Assembly (NCBI RefSeq): GCF_003732275.1
Contig: NZ_MOBM01000015.1
Span: forward strand, 1-49,855
Reading direction: 5' to 3'
Length of the DNA stretch: 49,855 bases
Origin: Pseudomonas frederiksbergensis
Lineage (GTDB): Bacteria; Pseudomonadota; Gammaproteobacteria; Pseudomonadales; Pseudomonadaceae
Positions 8,979-19,886 of the stretch are shown here, in pieces. The position numbers were made by a program, and so were the translations under genes. Positions within the stretch are counted from its first letter, which is position 1; each line of letters begins with the position of its first letter. Below the pieces are notes generated by a model. It ran no database searches. It worked only from the letters and a program-made list of their open reading frames with translations, and was not told the origin of the DNA.

Positions 8979-9155
8979 CCTGTTTTTGTATGCGCATTTC
9001 ACCGCTGCATTTCGGCCGCGTCAATCCTACTCCTGACGACACCAGCACGATTGAGCTTAAGCGCAACCGTCAACACCTTTTACCTATCAAGTGCATTCGT
9101 ACTGCTTGCAGCTTTGATTTCAATTGCATTGCCTCGTTATGCGTCTAGTGAATGA
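8979..9155 (+). pseudogene. 3' part of an ORF interrupted by the cassette, possible membrane protein
   Basis: Reading across the excised cassette gives a frame from about 6937 (MELGVETMFWVSSPLA) joined to PVFVCAFHRCISAAS... and ending VLLAALISIALPRYASSE at 9155. The C-terminal part has two hydrophobic segments and resembles the end of a major-facilitator transporter, but the match is too short to be sure. The fragment is already too short to be an intact gene. Confidence 0.35.
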
Positions 9156-9177
9156 ACGCTTCGACGCAAGGCGTATG

Positions 9178-9220
9178 GAAATTAGCGAAGTTATGTCCGG
9201 AGCATAAACTCGCTAATTTC
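9178..9220. repeat. 18-bp inverted repeat with 7-base spacer
   Basis: The arms 9178-9195 (GAAATTAGCGAAGTTATG) and 9203-9220 match at 16 of 18 positions around TCCGGAG. Size and symmetry suit a transposon end or a site-specific recombination site, but it is not followed by a T-run as a terminator would be. I cannot assign it. Confidence 0.5.
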
Positions 9221-9239
9221 GTTACACATGCCTGGTTCA

Positions 9240-9322
9240 GACGGAGATTGCTCCGTCGGCGTCCAGTAAAGGGTGAAATAACCACGAGAGGTCTACCCCC
9301 CTCCCACAAGGTGGGAAGGGGG
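9240..9322. terminator. two hairpins, terminator-like
   Basis: The first hairpin (9240-9257) pairs GACGGAG with CTCCGTC around ATTG. The second (9296-9322) pairs CCCCCTCCCAC with GTGGGAAGGGGG around AAG. Neither has a strong T-tract, so termination is only a guess. Confidence 0.35.
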
Positions 9323-9347
9323 CTGCATCTGTTCAACGATTTTGTTG

Positions 9348-9509
9348 TTAACCAACCGCGATCACGTTAAACCGGCGCGACTTGAAGCTGATCGTCTCTT
9401 TGAATTCCTCCACCTGACCAATGCGCCGGACACTGTCCCTTACTTCGGAGAGGTGACGAGCTTCTTGGAAGCCTGCATCTCACCTGACCCGAACGCCAAA
9501 TTCGCCTAA
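9348..9509 (+). pseudogene. short relic frame of unknown origin
   Basis: The frame TNRDHVKPARLEADRLFEFLH..., ending EACISPDPNAKFA with a TAA at 9507-9509, has protein-like composition and no start codon with a binding site. I could not place it in a family. It is probably the tail of a lost gene, next to the ComM scrap. Confidence 0.3.
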
Positions 9510-9553
9510 TCACAGCGGAGGGCTGATCTCCGTATTTTTGACAACTTTTTGTG

Positions 9554-9649
9554 ATTAAAGTCTCAAACAGCAAAATCCCGGAATTTGATCGCAAAGTGCT
9601 GGAGGTTTTAAGGGAACCGCTCGAATCCGGGCATATCGTCATCTCCTAG
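9554..9649 (+). pseudogene. fragment of ComM/YifB-type Mg-chelatase-like AAA+ protein
   Basis: The codons at 9578-9646 read PEFDRKVLEVLREPLESG followed by HIVIS and then a TAG stop. This is the highly conserved Walker B/downstream helix of ComM (YifB), where the family continues 'SRA...'. Only about 23 conserved codons survive; what precedes (VIKVSNSKI) does not fit the usual FLDEL. It is an internal scrap, not a gene. Confidence 0.65.
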
Positions 9650-9827
9650 GACAAAAAAATTAATGAGAAAACAAGGAATAAACTGAGAGAAAAAAATGCG
9701 ATTACACGTTCCGTTGACGTGTCATGCGTATTCAAAAAGGTCATTGCTGTACCGGCCTCATCAAACCAGCTGGGTGGTGTCGCTCGATTTCTCGAGTGCG
9801 CTCGTAGTTAGTACACTGGGTTGGCTG

Positions 9828-10142
9828 ACCAACCACATCCGCCCGACGTTGCGTTGAGCTTCTCGCTCCAAACGTCGGCTCGACTGGATCTGGTTGAGAT
9901 AGTCGTAGATGTAGTTCTTCAGTAAGATTGCGGGGTGGTAAGCAGGCCGGCCAGTATCGGCTGGAATGGCACCTTCAAAACCCAAATTGACCAGGTCGAG
10001 TTCGTCGACAAAGAAGTCGACTACGTGCACCGGATTGGTATCGCTGACGCAGTCGTCGAGGCTCTCGGGAAGTAAGGTGCCTTGGCTGGTAGGCTTTGCT
10101 GGCCTTTTCGCTACTGATTGGTGGAGTTGGCGACCGACAGCT
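9828..10142 (-). pseudogene. IS1182-family transposase, N-terminal fragment
   Basis: The minus strand reads KRPAKPTSQGTLLPESLDD, then NPVHVVDFFVDELDLVNLGF, ADTGRPAYHPAILLKNYIYDYLN and SRRLEREAQRNVGRMWLV. This is the conserved N-terminal part of IS1182-type (IS5-like) transposases. The catalytic DDE region is absent, and homology stops near 9828. No ATG remains upstream, because the frame runs back to 10142 and directly into the 167-bp element at 10146. It is a dead remnant. Confidence 0.75.
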
Positions 10143-10145
10143 TTT

Positions 10146-10311
10146 GGCCGAGGCTGTGTAAAAACGTTTTTGAGCGTGACAGGTACTCAAAACCGGACTG
10201 AAAATCGCGTTTCTACGCGAAATCCACATCTGCTGACGTGCCGATAAATTTCAGATTTAACGTAGACGCGCACACTTCAATTTTGGCGAAGCGTTTTACA
10301 CACTCTGGGCC
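10146..10311. repeat. 167-bp element with terminal inverted repeats, copy 2
   Basis: This is the direct copy of 4958-5124, shorter by one T near the right end and with two substitutions. It begins GGCCGAGGCTGTG and ends CACACTCTGGGCC. It abuts the upstream side of the IS1182-type transposase fragment. The two copies bracket 5.2 kb of gene fragments and the ABC-F cassette, so recombination between them would delete that DNA. Confidence 0.75.
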
Positions 10312-10533
10312 GATTGCTGCCTATTTAGGACCCATGCAGGCGATTTCGGTGACTTCAATTTAAAGTCCTGCCTTTTATCCTGCAAAGTCGTCGTCACCAA
10401 CTTGTCTTTCCGAAACCCTCATACTCGCCCGCTGTAAAATCTAATGACTTCATTTTACTTTTAATGACCGACGAAGGGAAGGTAGACGGTAATTGCAATA
10501 AGCTGTGTAAGCCCAAAGTTTATTGTGACATCT

Positions 10534-10704
10534 ATGGAAACCTTCAGGTGTATCGAATGCTTTGTGCGCAGTGCCGGGGTCGATAGCTTCGCCAAGACCG
10601 CTTGATGCTTGAGCTATACCAACTGCGGGGCCAAGAGTGTCGCCAAGCTGGAGGTGTGCTTCGGAGTGAGGCTGTTCAGCGCTGCACCGCGGAAACTCTT
10701 CTAG
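10534..10704 (+). pseudogene. LysR-family regulator, N-terminal helix-turn-helix relic
   Basis: The frame starts METFRCIECFVRSAGVDSFAKTA, meets an in-frame TGA, then continues SYTNCGAKSVAKLEVCFGVRLF and ends at TAG 10702-10704. This is the DNA-binding start of LysR regulators (SFAxTA...KSVAKLE.xLGVRLF) with decay in the recognition helix. The rest of the gene is missing. An 85-codon frame on the opposite strand is its shadow. Confidence 0.7.
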
Positions 10705-13068
<2,364 letters not shown>

Positions 13069-13090
13069 TACGCAGGTTTAACGTGCCAAT

Positions 13091-13188
13091 GGCCATCGCG
13101 AGCAGGCTCGCTCCCACAGGTTTTGTGGTGTTCACGTATTTTGTGACCGACGCAAATCCAATGTGGGAGCGAGCCTGCTCGCGATGGG
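13091..13188. repeat. paired inverted REP palindromes (BIME)
   Basis: The copy ATCGCGAGCAGGCTCGCTCC is followed about 50 bases later by its inverse GGGAGCGAGCCTGCTCGCGA. Paired this way they can form a long hairpin between fadH and the next gene. Confidence 0.9.
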
Positions 13189-13206
13189 TTCCTTTGAGCG
13201 ACTAGA

Positions 13207-14166
13207 ATGCGGGCTCTATCTGAGAACGATCAGGCGCCAATGCTTTCTCCTCCTGCCAACTGGCTCCCCCAAGCCCCCCTCGAATCCCTTCACCTCGACT
13301 GGCTCGCCACCGCTGGCATCGAAGTAGCAATCCTGCGTCTGGACCAGATTGACCCGCTGATCAGTGGCAACAAGTGGTTCAAACTCATTGAACACCTGAA
13401 AGCTGCCGACGAGAACGGCGCCCAGGGCATCATCAGCCTGGGCGGTGCCCATTCCAACCATCTGCATGCATTGGCCGCAGCGGGCAAACGCTTCGGTTTC
13501 ACCACGGTCGGCCTGCTGCGCGGGCATCCGCAAGACACCCCGACGGTGAAGGACTTGCAGGCGTTCGGCATGCATTTGCACTGGTTGGGTTATGGCGGTT
13601 ATCGAGCGCGGCACGAACCAGGTTTCTGGGCGCCATGGAGGGAGCAATACCCCGAGCTACATCCAGTGCCGGAAGGTGGCGGCGGCTTGCTTGGGGCGAA
13701 GGGCTGCGGGCAATTGGTGACTCTGGCCTGCGAGCAACTGAGTGGTCCGGCCTGGAGCAACTACGACGGATGGTGGCTGGCCTGCGGAACGGGTACCACC
13801 CTGGCGGGGCTGGTTCTGGCCGAGGCGGGTGAGCATCCGGTGTATGGCGCGCTGGCGGTGCCTGACGATCATGGCGTGACGCAGCAGGTCGAGATGATTG
13901 TGCAGGAAGCCGGTCTGATCGATCCCGCGTATGAACTGCTGGACGCTAGCCGTGGCGGTTTTGCCAAAATCGATCCGCCGTTGCTTGCGTTCATCGAGCA
14001 GACCGAACAGGCCAGCGGCATTCCCCTCGAACCTCTGTACACCGGCAAAGCGTTGCTGGCGCTCAAGCAGCAAGTGGAGGCGGGTAAATTTGCCCGGGGA
14101 ACGCGGCTGATCTTCATCCACACCGGCGGCTTGCAGGGCCGCCGGGGTTTCAGTTCACAAACCTGA
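13207..14166 (+). CDS. PLP-dependent D-cysteine desulfhydrase / ACC deaminase-like protein
   Basis: This fold-type II pyridoxal-phosphate enzyme is 319 residues long from the first ATG. The lysine expected to bind PLP lies in LISGNKWFKL. The phosphate and substrate loop LGGAHSNHLHALA and the glycine-rich ACGTGTTLAGLVLAE are visible. The family includes D-cysteine desulfhydrase (D-cysteine to pyruvate, sulfide and ammonia) and ACC deaminase. True AcdS enzymes are about 338 residues and have specific active-site residues that I cannot confirm, so the general call is kept. The start is uncertain: ATG 13207 lacks a good binding site, and ATG 13240 (MLSPPANW) is possible. It stands alone between REP sequence and a convergent cytochrome gene. 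Confidence 0.8.
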   Translation: MRALSENDQAPMLSPPANWLPQAPLESLHLDWLATAGIEVAILRLDQIDPLISGNKWFKLIEHLKAADENGAQGIISLGGAHSNHLHALAAAGKRFGFTTVGLLRGHPQDTPTVKDLQAFGMHLHWLGYGGYRARHEPGFWAPWREQYPELHPVPEGGGGLLGAKGCGQLVTLACEQLSGPAWSNYDGWWLACGTGTTLAGLVLAEAGEHPVYGALAVPDDHGVTQQVEMIVQEAGLIDPAYELLDASRGGFAKIDPPLLAFIEQTEQASGIPLEPLYTGKALLALKQQVEAGKFARGTRLIFIHTGGLQGRRGFSSQT

Positions 14167-14213
14167 AGGGGGCATTGTGCTTTTGTGGTGATCAGTATTT
14201 TCAGTAGCCGGGC

Positions 14214-14762
14214 TCAACCGCGCTTGGGCATCATCCGCAGCAAGGTGTTATCGCGCACTACATAGTGGTGGTAGAGCCCGGCCACGGCGTGCAGTCCGAT
14301 CAGCCAGTAGCCGATCGTCCCGCCGAGCACATGCCAGCCCTCAAGTTGCTTGGCCAGCGGTTTGTTTTCTTCGATCAGCAACGGCAGGTCGATGCCATAG
14401 AACATCACCTGATGCCCCTCGGCGCTGGTAATCAACCAGCCCAGAATCGGCATGGTGATCATGAAAATATACAGCGCCCAATGCATCAGTTTGGCGAGCA
14501 GGGTTTGCCATTGAGGCGAGGCGGGAAAGATCTGCGGCGCCGGCCCCAGGCTGCGGGCGAACAGCCGCAGCCAGACCAGCACGAATACCGTCAGGCCGAG
14601 CATGAAGTGCGCTTCCTTGATCAGCGTCCGGCCGCCGCTGCCTTTGGGGAATATCCCGCGCAATTCGATACAGGCGTAAACCGCTATTAACAGAACCAGC
14701 ATTAACCAGTGCAGCGCGATCGATACGGTGCTGTAACGTGATTCGGAATTCTTCCAGGGCAT
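14214..14762 (-). CDS. cytochrome b561 family protein
   Basis: This is an inner-membrane diheme cytochrome b of the CybB type, about 182 residues with four hydrophobic helices. Histidines suited to heme ligation occur in ALHWLMLVLL, KEAHFMLGL, LMHWALYIF and GLHAVAGLYHHYV. CybB proteins pass electrons from ubiquinol, in E. coli to superoxide or related acceptors. The start at 14762 (MPWKNSESRYS) is chosen because GAGG lies just upstream; a GTG at 14777 would overlap that site. It stands alone, transcribed toward the preceding gene. A second b561 paralogue occurs at 34626. Confidence 0.85.
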   Translation of the reverse strand: MPWKNSESRYSTVSIALHWLMLVLLIAVYACIELRGIFPKGSGGRTLIKEAHFMLGLTVFVLVWLRLFARSLGPAPQIFPASPQWQTLLAKLMHWALYIFMITMPILGWLITSAEGHQVMFYGIDLPLLIEENKPLAKQLEGWHVLGGTIGYWLIGLHAVAGLYHHYVVRDNTLLRMMPKRG

Positions 14763-14895
14763 ACGGTGTTTCCTCACAGGTCTGGTCTGAAGTCACCGTT
14801 CTTGTTCGACGGTGTGCAGTCACTGTAATCCTGTTTGGCTGGATTTGCCTGCGGGCAATGGGCTGTTTAATGCTCTAGATCAAGTGATCGGCCAC

Positions 14896-14935
14896 AAAAA
14901 AGCGCCAGCTCCGTTAAAGGAACTGGCGCTTTTTT
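14896..14935. terminator. bidirectional rho-independent terminator
   Basis: AGCGCCAGCTCC pairs with GGAACTGGCGCT (11 of 12), flanked by A-runs on one side and T-runs on the other. It lies just beyond the end of phnX, which is transcribed leftward, and upstream of the cytochrome gene. Confidence 0.85.
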
Positions 14936-14953
14936 ATGAAGTGAAAGGTGCAA

Positions 14954-15781
14954 TCAATTGGTTTGCGGCATCTCGCCATTGGCCAGACGCTTGTTGATGT
15001 CGGCAATCACCTCGGGTAAATCGGTGATGGTGTCGATCATGTAGTGCGGCCGTGAACCTTCGAACATTGCGTGAATGCGCTTGCGTTCGCTGGCCAGTTT
15101 ATCGCTGCTCAGGGCGCGATAGCTTTCGTAATCCAGACCCAGCGCGTTGCCGGAGCAGATCAACGCCACGGTCCACATGCCGGCGCGGCGACCTTCGAGG
15201 ATGCCCGGCACCGTGTCGTCGATTTTCACGCAAGCCGCAACGTCGTCGATACCCAGGGCAATCACGTTGGCCAGTGCCTGAGCCGGCCATGGGCGGCCGT
15301 TGGGCACTTCGTCGGTGGCGACTACGTGATCGGCGGCGTAGCCGTTGGAGGCGGCCAGTTCGACGACTTTGTCCATGACCTGTTTCGGGTAGCCGGAGCA
15401 GGAGCCGATCTTGATCCCTTGCTGGCGCAGATTGGCGATGGTGTCCAGGGCGCCCGGAATCAGGGCCGAGTGTTCGGCGATTTTTTCGATCTGCAGCGGC
15501 ATGAAGCGTTTGTAAATGGCGGTAACGTCATCGTCGGTCGGGGTGCGACCGAACACGTTGCGGTAACGCTCGGCGACTTGAGGCTGATCGCACAGGGTAC
15601 GAATGTGGTCCCACTTGCCCATGCCCATCGGCCCGCGGGCTTCTTCGATGGAAACCTGGACGTCGAACTCGGCGAAGGCTTCGACGAAAATCTGCGTCGG
15701 GGCGAAGGAGCCGAAGTCGACCACGGTGCCGGCCCAGTCGAGGATGGCGGCTTGGAGTTTGGTTGGGTTGGTGTAGTGCAT
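14954..15781 (-). CDS. phnX: phosphonoacetaldehyde hydrolase PhnX
   Basis: PhnX cleaves the carbon-phosphorus bond of phosphonoacetaldehyde to acetaldehyde and phosphate, the second step of 2-aminoethylphosphonate use. It is 275 residues long, the expected size, and of the haloacid dehalogenase superfamily. The nucleophile motif is [11 protein letters not shown] near the N-terminus. The cap domain carries [12 protein letters not shown], whose lysine forms the Schiff base. Motif 2 is [12 protein letters not shown], and the acidic loop is [15 protein letters not shown] 15781 (MHYTNPT) is taken because AGGA lies a suitable distance upstream. It is downstream of phnW on the same strand, separated by a REP pair. 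Confidence 0.93.
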   Translation of the reverse strand: MHYTNPTKLQAAILDWAGTVVDFGSFAPTQIFVEAFAEFDVQVSIEEARGPMGMGKWDHIRTLCDQPQVAERYRNVFGRTPTDDDVTAIYKRFMPLQIEKIAEHSALIPGALDTIANLRQQGIKIGSCSGYPKQVMDKVVELAASNGYAADHVVATDEVPNGRPWPAQALANVIALGIDDVAACVKIDDTVPGILEGRRAGMWTVALICSGNALGLDYESYRALSSDKLASERKRIHAMFEGSRPHYMIDTITDLPEVIADINKRLANGEMPQTN

Positions 15782-15825
15782 GGTGATTAAATCCTGTGGC
15801 AACTGGCTAATAGGGGAGCTGCTTT

Positions 15826-15936
15826 TGGTGGGAGCGGGCTTGCTCGCGAAGGCGGTGTGTCAGTCGACATCAATGTTGAATGTCAGTCCGCTTTCGCGAG
15901 CAAGTCGAATCGTCGCACCGCCGCTCCCACAGGGAT
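15826..15936. repeat. REP pair between phnW and phnX
   Basis: GTGGGAGCGGGCTTGCTCGCG is followed by an inverse copy that carries an insertion (CGCGAGCAAG...CCGCTCCCAC). The hairpin lies inside the two-gene transcription unit and may tune phnX expression or message stability. Confidence 0.8.
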
Positions 15937-15946
15937 GGGTGGTGAA

Positions 15947-17056
15947 TCAGATGTCGAGTACTTCCATCTCGCGCAGCACCTCGGCGACCGCCGCCACAGC
16001 CGCGCGCATTTCGGCCTGGTTGAGGTGGCCGATGCTGCCGACGCGGAAGGTTTCGACCTGGGTCAGTTTGCCGGGGTAGAGGATGAAACCCTTGGCCTTG
16101 ACCCGCTCGTAGAATTCCTTGAACTGATAGCGCGGGTCTTTCGGCGCGTGGAAGGTGACGATGATCGGCGCCTGGATCGCGGCGGGCAGGAAGCTGCGCA
16201 ACCCCAGTTTGGCCATGTCATCGAGCAGCACCTGGCAGTTATTGGCGTAGCGTTGATACCGTGCGGGCAAGCCGCCTTCTTCGTTGTATTGCAGTAGCGC
16301 TTCGTGCAGCGCCGCGACCACGTGAGTTGGCGGGGTGAAGCGCCATTGGCCGGTCTTGGCCATGTAGGTGTGCTGATCGAACAGGTCCATCGCCAGTGAG
16401 TGCGAGTTACCGGCAGCATTGGCCAGCGCTTCTTTGCGCGCAAAAACGAACCCCATCCCCGGCACACCTTCCAGGCATTTGCCCGAGGCGGCGATCAGTG
16501 CGTCGAATGGCACGTCCCGGGCGTCGATCGGCAGGGCGCCAAACGAGCTCATGGCGTCGATGATCAGGCGTTTGCCGTGCTGCTCGATAACGTGGGCGAT
16601 TTCCGCCAGCGGGTTGAGGATGCCGGTGCTGGTTTCGCAGTGAATCAGCGCGACGTGGGTGATGCTGGTATCGGCCCGCAGCAGGCGGTCGACGTCGGCG
16701 GCGGTGGTCGGTTCGTCTTCGGCGGTTTCGAAGGTGCTGAACGAGCGGCCGAGCACTTCGCAGATTTTCGCCAGGCGTTTGCCGTAGGCGCCGTTGATCA
16801 ATACCAGCACTTTACCGTCGCGAGGCACCAGTGTGCCGATGGCCGCTTCGACCGCAAAAGTGCCGCTGCCTTGTAACGGCACGCAGTGATGGCTGTCGCC
16901 CCCGTTGATGATTGTCAGTAGTTGTTCGCAGAGGCTCGCGGTCAGTTGGTTGAAGCGGTCATCCCATGAGCCCCAGTCGACCATCATTGCCTGACGGGTG
17001 CGGCTCGATGTGGTCAATGGGCCGGGGGTGAGCAGGATGGGCTCGGCAGTACTCAT
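15947..17056 (-). CDS. phnW: 2-aminoethylphosphonate:pyruvate aminotransferase PhnW
   Basis: PhnW transfers the amino group of 2-aminoethylphosphonate to pyruvate, giving phosphonoacetaldehyde and alanine. It is a PLP enzyme of the class-V aminotransferase family and 369 residues long, the usual size. It begins [11 protein letters not shown], has the cofactor region [10 protein letters not shown], the Asp in IIDAMSSFG, and the PLP lysine in [13 protein letters not shown] 17056 (MSTAEPILL) is chosen, with GAGG upstream, over longer frames. phnX lies downstream and a LysR regulator is divergent, together forming a compact phosphonate-use unit. Confidence 0.93.
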   Translation of the reverse strand: MSTAEPILLTPGPLTTSSRTRQAMMVDWGSWDDRFNQLTASLCEQLLTIINGGDSHHCVPLQGSGTFAVEAAIGTLVPRDGKVLVLINGAYGKRLAKICEVLGRSFSTFETAEDEPTTAADVDRLLRADTSITHVALIHCETSTGILNPLAEIAHVIEQHGKRLIIDAMSSFGALPIDARDVPFDALIAASGKCLEGVPGMGFVFARKEALANAAGNSHSLAMDLFDQHTYMAKTGQWRFTPPTHVVAALHEALLQYNEEGGLPARYQRYANNCQVLLDDMAKLGLRSFLPAAIQAPIIVTFHAPKDPRYQFKEFYERVKAKGFILYPGKLTQVETFRVGSIGHLNQAEMRAAVAAVAEVLREMEVLDI

Positions 17057-17169
17057 TCTTGTGTCCTCGCAAAAGCTCCGTGGGATGAAGCTACGGGACA
17101 TAAATTGCAATTCGGTGAGCTATCAATCAAATTGTTTGTTGTTATACCAGCCATCAGTGAGGGTTATTC

Positions 17170-18033
17170 ATGAATCTGTTCCAGCTGCGCGCCTTCGACG
17201 CCGTGGCCCGCGAGGGCAGCTTTACTCGTGCCGCCGCGCGGTTGTTTATCAGTCAGCCGGCCGTCACCGGGCACATCAAGGCGTTGGAGGAGCACTACCA
17301 GATCACGTTATTGCGACGTACCGCGCGGCGCGTCGAGCTGACGGAAGAGGGCACTAAACTGGCGGCGATCACTCGGGCGATGTTCGGCCTGGCCGAAGAA
17401 GCGCAGGTGATGCTGGAGGCCAACCGGCAGTTGCTGACCGGGCGTCTGGAAGTGGCGGCGGACGGACCGCACATGGTCATGCCGATGCTTGCCAGCCTGC
17501 GCGCGCGTTATCCGGGGATCACCGTGAACTTGCGGTTGGGCAATGCTCAGGAAACATTGGCCGCGTTGTTGTCGGAGCATGCCGACGTGGCGGTGCTGAC
17601 CGAGGTCGAGCCGCGCAAGGGGCTGCACCTGCAAGCGTTGAGCGAGTCGAGGATTTGCGCGTTGGTGCCTGCTGGACATCCGTGGGCCCAGAAGTCGAAA
17701 GGAGTACAGCTCAAGGACCTGGACCAGGTGATCATGGTCTTGCGCGAGCCGAGTTCGATTACCCGACGCACGTTCGACGAGGCGTGCGCTCAGGCCAAGG
17801 TCAATCCTCGGGTGTTGCTGGAGCTGGACAGTCGCGAGGCAGTGACCGAGGCCGTGGCCGCAGAATTGGGCGTGGGCGTGGTGTCGTCGGTGGAAGTCAG
17901 CCACGACCCGCGAGTGGCGGCGGTGCCGATTATTGGTGAGGGGTTGGTCAATCGGCACATGATCGGGTGCATGGAACGGCGGCGGGATTTGCGGTTGATA
18001 CAGGCGTTTTTTGGGTTGGCGCCCGCTAGATAG
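17170..18033 (+). CDS. LysR-family regulator of the phnWX genes
   Basis: This is a 287-residue LysR-type regulator. The winged helix at residues 1-60 reads MNLFQLRAFDAVAREGSFTRAA, then SQPAVTGHIKALEEHY. It is followed by the linker helix and an effector domain with two alpha/beta lobes. It is divergent from phnW with 113 bases between them, so it most likely activates phnWX in response to 2-aminoethylphosphonate or phosphonoacetaldehyde. That role is inferred from position and from the known linkage of such regulators to PhnWX. A REP pair follows its stop. Confidence 0.88.
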   Translation: MNLFQLRAFDAVAREGSFTRAAARLFISQPAVTGHIKALEEHYQITLLRRTARRVELTEEGTKLAAITRAMFGLAEEAQVMLEANRQLLTGRLEVAADGPHMVMPMLASLRARYPGITVNLRLGNAQETLAALLSEHADVAVLTEVEPRKGLHLQALSESRICALVPAGHPWAQKSKGVQLKDLDQVIMVLREPSSITRRTFDEACAQAKVNPRVLLELDSREAVTEAVAAELGVGVVSSVEVSHDPRVAAVPIIGEGLVNRHMIGCMERRRDLRLIQAFFGLAPAR

Positions 18034-18045
18034 ACCGCGGCGCCT

Positions 18046-18143
18046 GCATCGCGAGCAGGCTCGCTCCCACAATGATTTTTGCATCAGACACAAAATGTGT
18101 GACCAGCGAAGATCCCCCTGTGGGAGCGAGCCTGCTCGCGATG
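18046..18143. repeat. paired inverted REP palindromes (BIME)
   Basis: ATCGCGAGCAGGCTCGCTCC and its inverse lie about 50 bases apart between the convergent LysR gene and the vgrG region. Confidence 0.9.
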
Positions 18144-18156
18144 AGGCCGGACCTGC

Positions 18157-18230
18157 CTACAGACTCTCGCGAACCATCTCCAGAAACGTCGCCACCACTC
18201 GCCGTGTGCAATCGGTAATCGACAAAGGCG
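18157..18230 (-). pseudogene. possible C-terminal tail of a LysR regulator
   Basis: Beyond the vgrG stop, another minus-strand frame reads VTPLSITDCTRRVVATFLEMVRESL and stops. This pattern resembles the last helix of LysR proteins. If so, vgrG lies where a regulator gene used to continue. The stretch is only about 24 codons and the match is from memory, so it is weak. Confidence 0.3.
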
Positions 18231-19655
18231 TCACTGCATGGGATCCGAGCGGTTGACCAGCCAATCGAGCAGCAGACGGCCATCGCGACGTGGCTCCGGA
18301 ACGGGCCGGGAAGGCTGGGTATGACCCATGCCGGCACACAGCACTGGTCGGTCCGGGTCGCTGTCGAGAAAGCTGACCAACACCTCGGTGCCGGCCATGG
18401 GGAGCCTGGCCGGATCGATCCGACCATCCGGTGTTGCGAGGGCGACCGGTAGCCAGAGACCGTCGGATTCATCCACCTCGAGCGCCGGCGTCGGCCATAG
18501 TCTGACCTGTATCCGGCCCTGATCATCGAGCGCTGCCGGTTGCCCGGCAGGGCCCAGCACCCGGGCGGTCTGATAGCCCGGGATGCTCGGCCTGGCGTGT
18601 TTGAGCGCCGGCCTGAAGACCGTTGACCAGGGAATGGCGGTGAACTGATTGCTGTAGCGTCGGGCACTGCCGGGCTGGTCCTCGGCGAGAATCGACGGCT
18701 GCTGTCCTTGGTGCCGGATATCGGTGAGCAGCCACTGATCGTTGAAACTCGAGAGCGGGTGCTGCGCCACTTGCAGGATCCGTCCGCTGCACAGTTCGCT
18801 CTGGTTGCTTTGGCCGTGGATCTGCCGTTGCTGGCAACGCAGGCGTTCCAGCCGTCGGCGGCTGAGCTGATCGTGATGCAGCTGTTCAGGCGCGGGGCGT
18901 GCCGTCATCGGGGCCGTTCTGGTGAGCGGGTGGTTCGCTGCTCCATCGCCGATCACCTGCGTGCCGCGGTTTCTGGCCTCCCATCGTGCAGGGGCGAGGT
19001 CCGGGTCATGGCGCTGGAACAGTTCGCTGATCACCGGCAAGGCGGAGTCGTTGAATGCGTCGTCATGGAACGGCATCAGCAGCGGTTCCTGAGGGAAACT
19101 CAGGCTGTCATCGGCCAGCACCAGCACGTGCCCGTCATGCTGATGTTCGAAGTGATAGTGGATGCCTTCTTCTTCACACAGCCGCTGCATGAAGGCCAGA
19201 TCGCTCTCATCGTACTGAATGCAAAAAGGTCGGGGCGGGTAGCACCCGTTTGCCAGTTCGAAGCGGTAGCTGTGCTCGGGTAATTGATGCTCCTCCAGCA
19301 ATTGGTGCACGATCGCGGGCACGCTGAGACGATGAAACACCCGACGCGAGCTGTGCAGGTCAAGTTGTTGAAGATGGGGCGTCAACACCAGGGAGTAGCC
19401 GACCCGGTGCGGGCCGCGATGTTCGCGGCTGACGCTGTGGATCACGCCGTGAATGCCCTGGTCACCCGCCAGCCGCAAAAACGCCGGTTGTTGTAACCAT
19501 TGGTCGAGGTTCATCGCCGGTGCGAGGCCGATCACGTCGATGTCGAATCGATAGGGCTGGTTGAGACCTTCACGGCCACTGAACTGCAACACCTGCAGAC
19601 TCAAACCGCCGTCAAGAAGTGTCAGGGTGAAGGGGCTTTCCTTGTCGTTGTGCAT
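18231..19655 (-). CDS. VgrG-like type VI secretion spike protein, short form
   Basis: VgrG trimers cap the Hcp tube of type VI secretion systems. The N-terminal gp27-like half is clear: LTLLDGGLSLQVLQFSGREGL, the shield domain, IQYDESDLAFMQRLCEEEGI, then YHFEHQHDGHVLVLADD. The gp5 OB-fold follows (ARVLGPAG... DDQGRIQVRLWP and SDGLWLPVALATPD). The C-terminus ends about 40 residues after LVSFLDSDPDRPVLCAG, so the long beta-helix needle of usual VgrGs is missing, giving only 474 residues. The usual Trp-Val-Arg and Pro-rich motifs around the OB-fold are eroded. There are no Hcp, adaptor, effector or other T6SS genes nearby. It could be a degenerate orphan or a specialised short spike. The start at 19655 has only a weak binding site. 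Confidence 0.75.
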   Translation of the reverse strand: MHNDKESPFTLTLLDGGLSLQVLQFSGREGLNQPYRFDIDVIGLAPAMNLDQWLQQPAFLRLAGDQGIHGVIHSVSREHRGPHRVGYSLVLTPHLQQLDLHSSRRVFHRLSVPAIVHQLLEEHQLPEHSYRFELANGCYPPRPFCIQYDESDLAFMQRLCEEEGIHYHFEHQHDGHVLVLADDSLSFPQEPLLMPFHDDAFNDSALPVISELFQRHDPDLAPARWEARNRGTQVIGDGAANHPLTRTAPMTARPAPEQLHHDQLSRRRLERLRCQQRQIHGQSNQSELCSGRILQVAQHPLSSFNDQWLLTDIRHQGQQPSILAEDQPGSARRYSNQFTAIPWSTVFRPALKHARPSIPGYQTARVLGPAGQPAALDDQGRIQVRLWPTPALEVDESDGLWLPVALATPDGRIDPARLPMAGTEVLVSFLDSDPDRPVLCAGMGHTQPSRPVPEPRRDGRLLLDWLVNRSDPMQ

Positions 19656-19886
19656 CGAACGCGCTTCTACCAGGGAGGATGGGCGCAGAGGGTACGGAAC
19701 CATAGCCCTGAAGCGTCACCGCAAATCGACTTTTCAGAATCGCCCTACAAACACTGGTGAAGATGTCGATTCGTCACGGGGTGAAGATCTTGGAATTTTT
19801 GGTCGATTGGCATCTTTAGGCCGTATAAACTTGCGCCATGCGTCGGCCAATAGATGTCTCGGCGCCACAGATCAAGAGAGTGAGTA

